Assembly (NCBI RefSeq): GCF_014204895.1
Contig: NZ_JACHMF010000001.1
Location: 6,014,001-6,078,000, forward strand
From: Paractinoplanes abujensis
GTDB lineage: Bacteria; Actinomycetota; Actinomycetes; Mycobacteriales; Micromonosporaceae
Direction of reading: 5' to 3'
DNA: 64,000 nt
A program made the translations under genes and the position numbers. Below the pieces are notes generated by a model that searched no databases, had not been told where the DNA came from, and worked only from the letters and a program-made list of their open reading frames with translations. Positions 61,086 to 64,000 of this stretch are shown piece after piece. Each line of letters starts with the position of its first letter. Positions within the stretch are counted from its first letter, which is position 1.

Positions 61086-62246
61086 GTGAGTTGGCTGAAC
61101 CCGTACGGTGCTCATGTGCGCATGTGGCCCCTCTACGCGGCAGGCTTCACGACCGCCTTCGGCGCTCACGCCATCGCGGCCAACCTGGGCGGCGCCACCT
61201 CGCTGATCATGCTGGGTGCGCTGCTGGCCCTCTACGACGGCGCCGAGGTGCTGCTCAAGCCGATCTTCGGCAGCCTGGCCGACCGCATCGGCCTGCGCCC
61301 GGTGCTGCTCGGCGGCCTGGTCGCGTTCGCCGCGGCCTCGGCCGTCTACGTGCTCGCCGACGACCCCGGCTGGCTGTGGGCGGCCCGGCTCGGTCAGGGC
61401 GCGGCCGCCTCGGCGTTCTCCCCGTCGGCGTCCGCGCTGGTGGCCCGGCTCAACCCGGCCGCCAAGCACGGGCGTGCGTTCGGCTCGTACGGGTTCTACA
61501 AGTCGATCGGCTACACGCTGGGCCCGCTGCTCGGCGCCGTGCTGGTCTGGGCGGGCGGCCTGTGGCTGCTGTTCCTGGTCATGACGGTGATGGGCGTCGC
61601 GGTGGCGATCTGGGCCGCCGTGGCGGTGCCCTCGGTGCCGCCCCTGCCCAAGACCCGCCAGACGGTGGTCGACCTGGCCCGCCGGCTGGCCGACCCCGCC
61701 TTCCTGGGCCCGACGAGCGCGCTGGCCGCCGCGACCGCCGCCCTGTCGGTGGCCGTCGGCTTCCTGCCCGTGCTGGGCCGCGAGGCCGGTCTGGGTGTGA
61801 TCGCCACCGGCGCCGCGGTCTCGGTGCTGGCCCTGTGCGCCGCGCTGGTGCAGCCGCGCACCGGGCGGCTGCTCGACGAGGGCCGGCTCAGCACCCGCAC
61901 CGGGGTGTTCGCGGGTCTGCTGCTGACCACGGCCGGCCTGGCCGCGGTGGTGCTGCCCGGCCTGGCCGGCATCCTGGCCTCGGCCGTGCTGACCGGCGTG
62001 GGCACGGGCCTGATCACCCCGCTCGCCTTCGCCGCCCTGGCCGCGTCGACCCCCGAGGCCCGGCTGGGGCAGACGATGGGCACGGCGGAGCTGGGGCGCG
62101 AACTGGGCGACGCCGGCGGTCCGCTGCTGGTGGCCGGGGTGGCGTCGCTGGCCGGTCTGACGGCCGGGTTCGGGGTGCTGGCGCTGCTGCTGGCCGGGCG
62201 GGCCGTGCTCAGCCGGCCAGCCAGTCGTAGATCTCGGAGTACGTGA
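61086..62246 (+). CDS. MFS transporter
   Basis: GTG at 61086 gives 386 residues; an ATG at 61122 (MWPLYAAGFTTAFGAH) is an alternative. Twelve hydrophobic segments; the signature GSLADRIGLRPVLLGG is in the first cytoplasmic loop and HGRAFGSYGFYKSIGYTLGP in the second. Probably drug or metabolite efflux. A parallel frame of almost the same length is a shadow. Its 3' end overlaps the convergent hydrolase gene by 38 bases. Confidence 0.87.
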   Translation: MSWLNPYGAHVRMWPLYAAGFTTAFGAHAIAANLGGATSLIMLGALLALYDGAEVLLKPIFGSLADRIGLRPVLLGGLVAFAAASAVYVLADDPGWLWAARLGQGAAASAFSPSASALVARLNPAAKHGRAFGSYGFYKSIGYTLGPLLGAVLVWAGGLWLLFLVMTVMGVAVAIWAAVAVPSVPPLPKTRQTVVDLARRLADPAFLGPTSALAAATAALSVAVGFLPVLGREAGLGVIATGAAVSVLALCAALVQPRTGRLLDEGRLSTRTGVFAGLLLTTAGLAAVVLPGLAGILASAVLTGVGTGLITPLAFAALAASTPEARLGQTMGTAELGRELGDAGGPLLVAGVASLAGLTAGFGVLALLLAGRAVLSRPASRRSRST

Positions 62247-63000
62247 CCGGGCCGGGCAGGTGCCCGCCGTCGTAGACGTGCTCCACCGCGCCGGGGATGC
62301 GACCGAGCATCCAGGTGGCGTGGTCGGCGGGCACCGCGGTGTCGTTCGTGCCGCGCCAGATCGCGACCGGGGCGGTGATGGTCGCCGGGTCGAAGTCCCA
62401 CGGCCGGCTGAACGCGAGCGTGTCGTCGACCCAGCCGTCGATGCTGTCGGCGAACGTGGCCCGTAACCGCGCCATGGCCAGCGGGTCGTCGCGGGCGGGG
62501 GGCCCGGGCTCGCCGATGAACTCGGGCCCGCCCGCCGCCACCTGCGCCATCACCGACCTCGAGTGCTCGACGGTCTTTTCCCGTACGGCCGGTTCCTCGC
62601 GCGGCGGGCCGCCCGGCTTGATCCCCGACAGCACCGCGCACCGGGTGACCCGCTCGGCCAGCCGGGCGGCGCAGGCCAGCGCGTGCGGCCCACCGCCCGA
62701 GCCGCCGAAGACCCCGAACCTTTCCCACCCGTACGCGTCGGCCAGCACACGGACGTCGTCGGCGGCGTCGGCCACCGTCCGCCCGGGGCTGCGCGTGGAA
62801 CCGCCGTAGCCGGGCCGGTCGTACACGAGCAGGCGCAGCCGGCTGCGCTCCATCACGTCGAGCACGTCGGGCCGCTTCCACCGGCTGCTCGGCGACCCGC
62901 CGTGGAAGATCACCGGGACGCCGTCGGCCGGGCCGTACAGGCAGTAACGGAGCACCCGGCCGTCGCCGAGAGCCACTTCGTACGTGTTGGGCAGGGTCAT
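62209..63000 (-). CDS. Alpha/beta hydrolase
   Basis: ATG at 63000 overlaps the nuoN stop by four bases (ATGA); 263 residues. The fold shows the oxyanion HGGSPSS, YDRPGYGGS, nucleophile elbow GGSGGG, the acid in GTNDTAVP and the His in YDGGHLP. Substrate unknown; coupling to nuoN appears positional. The longer frame upstream is a shadow of nuoN. Confidence 0.88.
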   Translation of the reverse strand: MTLPNTYEVALGDGRVLRYCLYGPADGVPVIFHGGSPSSRWKRPDVLDVMERSRLRLLVYDRPGYGGSTRSPGRTVADAADDVRVLADAYGWERFGVFGGSGGGPHALACAARLAERVTRCAVLSGIKPGGPPREEPAVREKTVEHSRSVMAQVAAGGPEFIGEPGPPARDDPLAMARLRATFADSIDGWVDDTLAFSRPWDFDPATITAPVAIWRGTNDTAVPADHATWMLGRIPGAVEHVYDGGHLPGPVTYSEIYDWLAG

Positions 63001-64000
63001 GACAGGGCGTCGAACAGCAACTGCGGGGCGAAACCGAGGGTGACGGCCACGACGGCCGCGGTGATCAGGGCGGCCGCCACCGGGCGGGTCACCGCCGGGC
63101 GCGGGTGGGTGGCCGCCTCGAGCAGGGCGGGGTCCGCGACCGCGATGCCGACGCGCGGCGGGGCGGCGTAGAGCAGGGCGGCCACGCGGATGTAGTAGGC
63201 CAGGGCGACCACGGCGTTGAGGGCCACGATCACGGCCAGCCAGGTCTGACCGCCGTCGATCAGGGCGTCCACGATCGTGACCTTGGCGAACAGGCCGGCC
63301 AGGCCCGGGGGCAGCCCGGCCAGACCGGCCAGGGCCAGCACGAGGGCGGCGCCCAGCCACGGGGAGCGGCGGGCGGCACCCCGATAGGACGTGATGTCGC
63401 CGCCGTCCCCGCCCGCCGGGCGCAGGGCCACGACCACGCCGAACGCGATGAATTCGAGAACCACGAAGAAGACCGCGTACGCGGCCGCGGCCCGCACACC
63501 GTCGGCGCCCAGGGCCAGCGGGGCCAGGATGTAACCGGCCTGCGCGATCGACGACCAGGCCAGCAGGCGGACCATGCGGGTCTGGCGCAGCGCGACCAGG
63601 TTGCCGACCGTCATCGTGACCAGGGCCAGCAGCGCGGTCAGGGTCGCCGCGTCGAGGCGGGTCACCACCGCGGCCAGGGCCAGCACACCGCCCAGCTTGG
63701 AGGCCGTGGAGAGGTAGGCGGCGACCGGCAGCGGAGCACCCTCGTAGGTGGCCGGGGCCCAGGCGTGCAGCGGGACGGCGGCCACCTTGAAGGCGAGACC
63801 GATCACCAGCAGGGCCACCCCGGCCTGGGCGACCGGGGCCGCGGGACCGGCCCCGTCGACCAGGCGGTCGAAGTGCAGGGCACCCGTGGCCGCGTAGTTG
63901 AGGGCCGCCCCGAGCAGCGCGATCGCCGTGGAGACGACGCTGATCAGGAAGAACGTGACGGAGGCGGAGGCGGCCGAGGGGGTCACCCGCTCCCCCGGCG
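62997..64000 (-). CDS. nuoN: NADH-quinone oxidoreductase subunit N (3' part; 5' end outside window)
   Basis: About 334 C-terminal codons of a proton-pumping membrane subunit of complex I. Key segments are VIGLAFKVAAVPLHAWAP (with the functionally important Lys), TYEGAPLPVAAYLSTASKLG and LAWSSIAQAGYIL. It starts beyond position 64000, where the frame stays open (ERVTPSAAS). The other nuo genes should lie to the right. Confidence 0.95.
   Translation of the reverse strand, partial: PGERVTPSAASASVTFFLISVVSTAIALLGAALNYAATGALHFDRLVDGAGPAAPVAQAGVALLVIGLAFKVAAVPLHAWAPATYEGAPLPVAAYLSTASKLGGVLALAAVVTRLDAATLTALLALVTMTVGNLVALRQTRMVRLLAWSSIAQAGYILAPLALGADGVRAAAAYAVFFVVLEFIAFGVVVALRPAGGDGGDITSYRGAARRSPWLGAALVLALAGLAGLPPGLAGLFAKVTIVDALIDGGQTWLAVIVALNAVVALAYYIRVAALLYAAPPRVGIAVADPALLEAATHPRPAVTRPVAAALITAAVVAVTLGFAPQLLFDALS

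Noticed and set aside
61091..62230. Second plus-strand frame parallel to the MFS gene
   Set aside because: Its product is a low-complexity Arg/Gly/Ala chain; the frame beginning at 61086 has MFS helices and motifs.

Overview
This window is one continuous piece of a high-GC actinobacterial chromosome, most like Micromonosporaceae (Actinoplanes/Micromonospora type). The evidence is the ribosomal and RNA-polymerase gene order, GTG/TTG starts with strong AGGAGG sites, a FAS-II type hadA/hadB pair between rpmG and the tRNA-Trp gene, and an actinomycete integrative and conjugative element (AICE). The genus is an inference; no 16S rRNA gene is present.

Positions 1-32500 hold the main translation and transcription cluster, all on the minus strand. 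Read in the direction of transcription: rpmG-hadA-hadB-trpT-secE-nusG-rplA, a two-gene ABC transporter, rplJ-rplL, rpoB-rpoC, two small membrane proteins, rpsL-rpsG-fusA-tuf, then the complete S10-spc run rpsJ...rplO, and finally the 5' part of secY. Three departures from the usual layout stand out. rplK (L11) is missing between nusG and rplA. A plus-strand secreted-protein gene and a bidirectional terminator separate rplO from secY. The rplA-rplJ interval carries an ABC exporter, a 43-bp tandem repeat array and two perfect DnaA boxes. The S10 and str leaders share a nearly identical 28-nt element at about the same distance from their first genes. tRNA-Met and tRNA-Thr lie upstream of rpmG.

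Positions 32600-37020 hold a GGDEF/EAL membrane protein, small hypothetical genes, yajQ and tRNA-Tyr.

Positions 36964-52717 are an AICE of about 15.7 kb inserted in the 3' end of tRNA-Tyr, bounded by 57-bp perfect direct repeats (attL 36964-37020, attR 52661-52717). A long minus-strand operon with many 1- to 4-bp overlaps encodes integrase, excisionase, a RepA-like ATPase, a DpdA-like tRNA-guanine-transglycosylase relative, a prim-pol, DUF4417 and zinc-binding accessory proteins, a TraB/FtsK translocase and Spd-like membrane proteins. A control region with repeated CCCCTTNAC boxes separates this operon from a divergent plus-strand HTH regulator and PP2C-like phosphatase. An AT-richer membrane protein and an SRA/YDG-like + HNH modification-dependent nuclease complete the element. 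The combination of a DNA-base-exchange-type enzyme with a probable modification-reading nuclease is the best candidate for an undescribed system here.

Positions 52718-64000 are ordinary chromosome: a MOSC protein, a GNAT acetyltransferase, a luciferase-like monooxygenase, an OafA-type acyltransferase, a DUF1707 protein, a methyltransferase, two MFS transporters, HtpX, an alpha/beta hydrolase and the 3' part of nuoN, which runs off the right edge.
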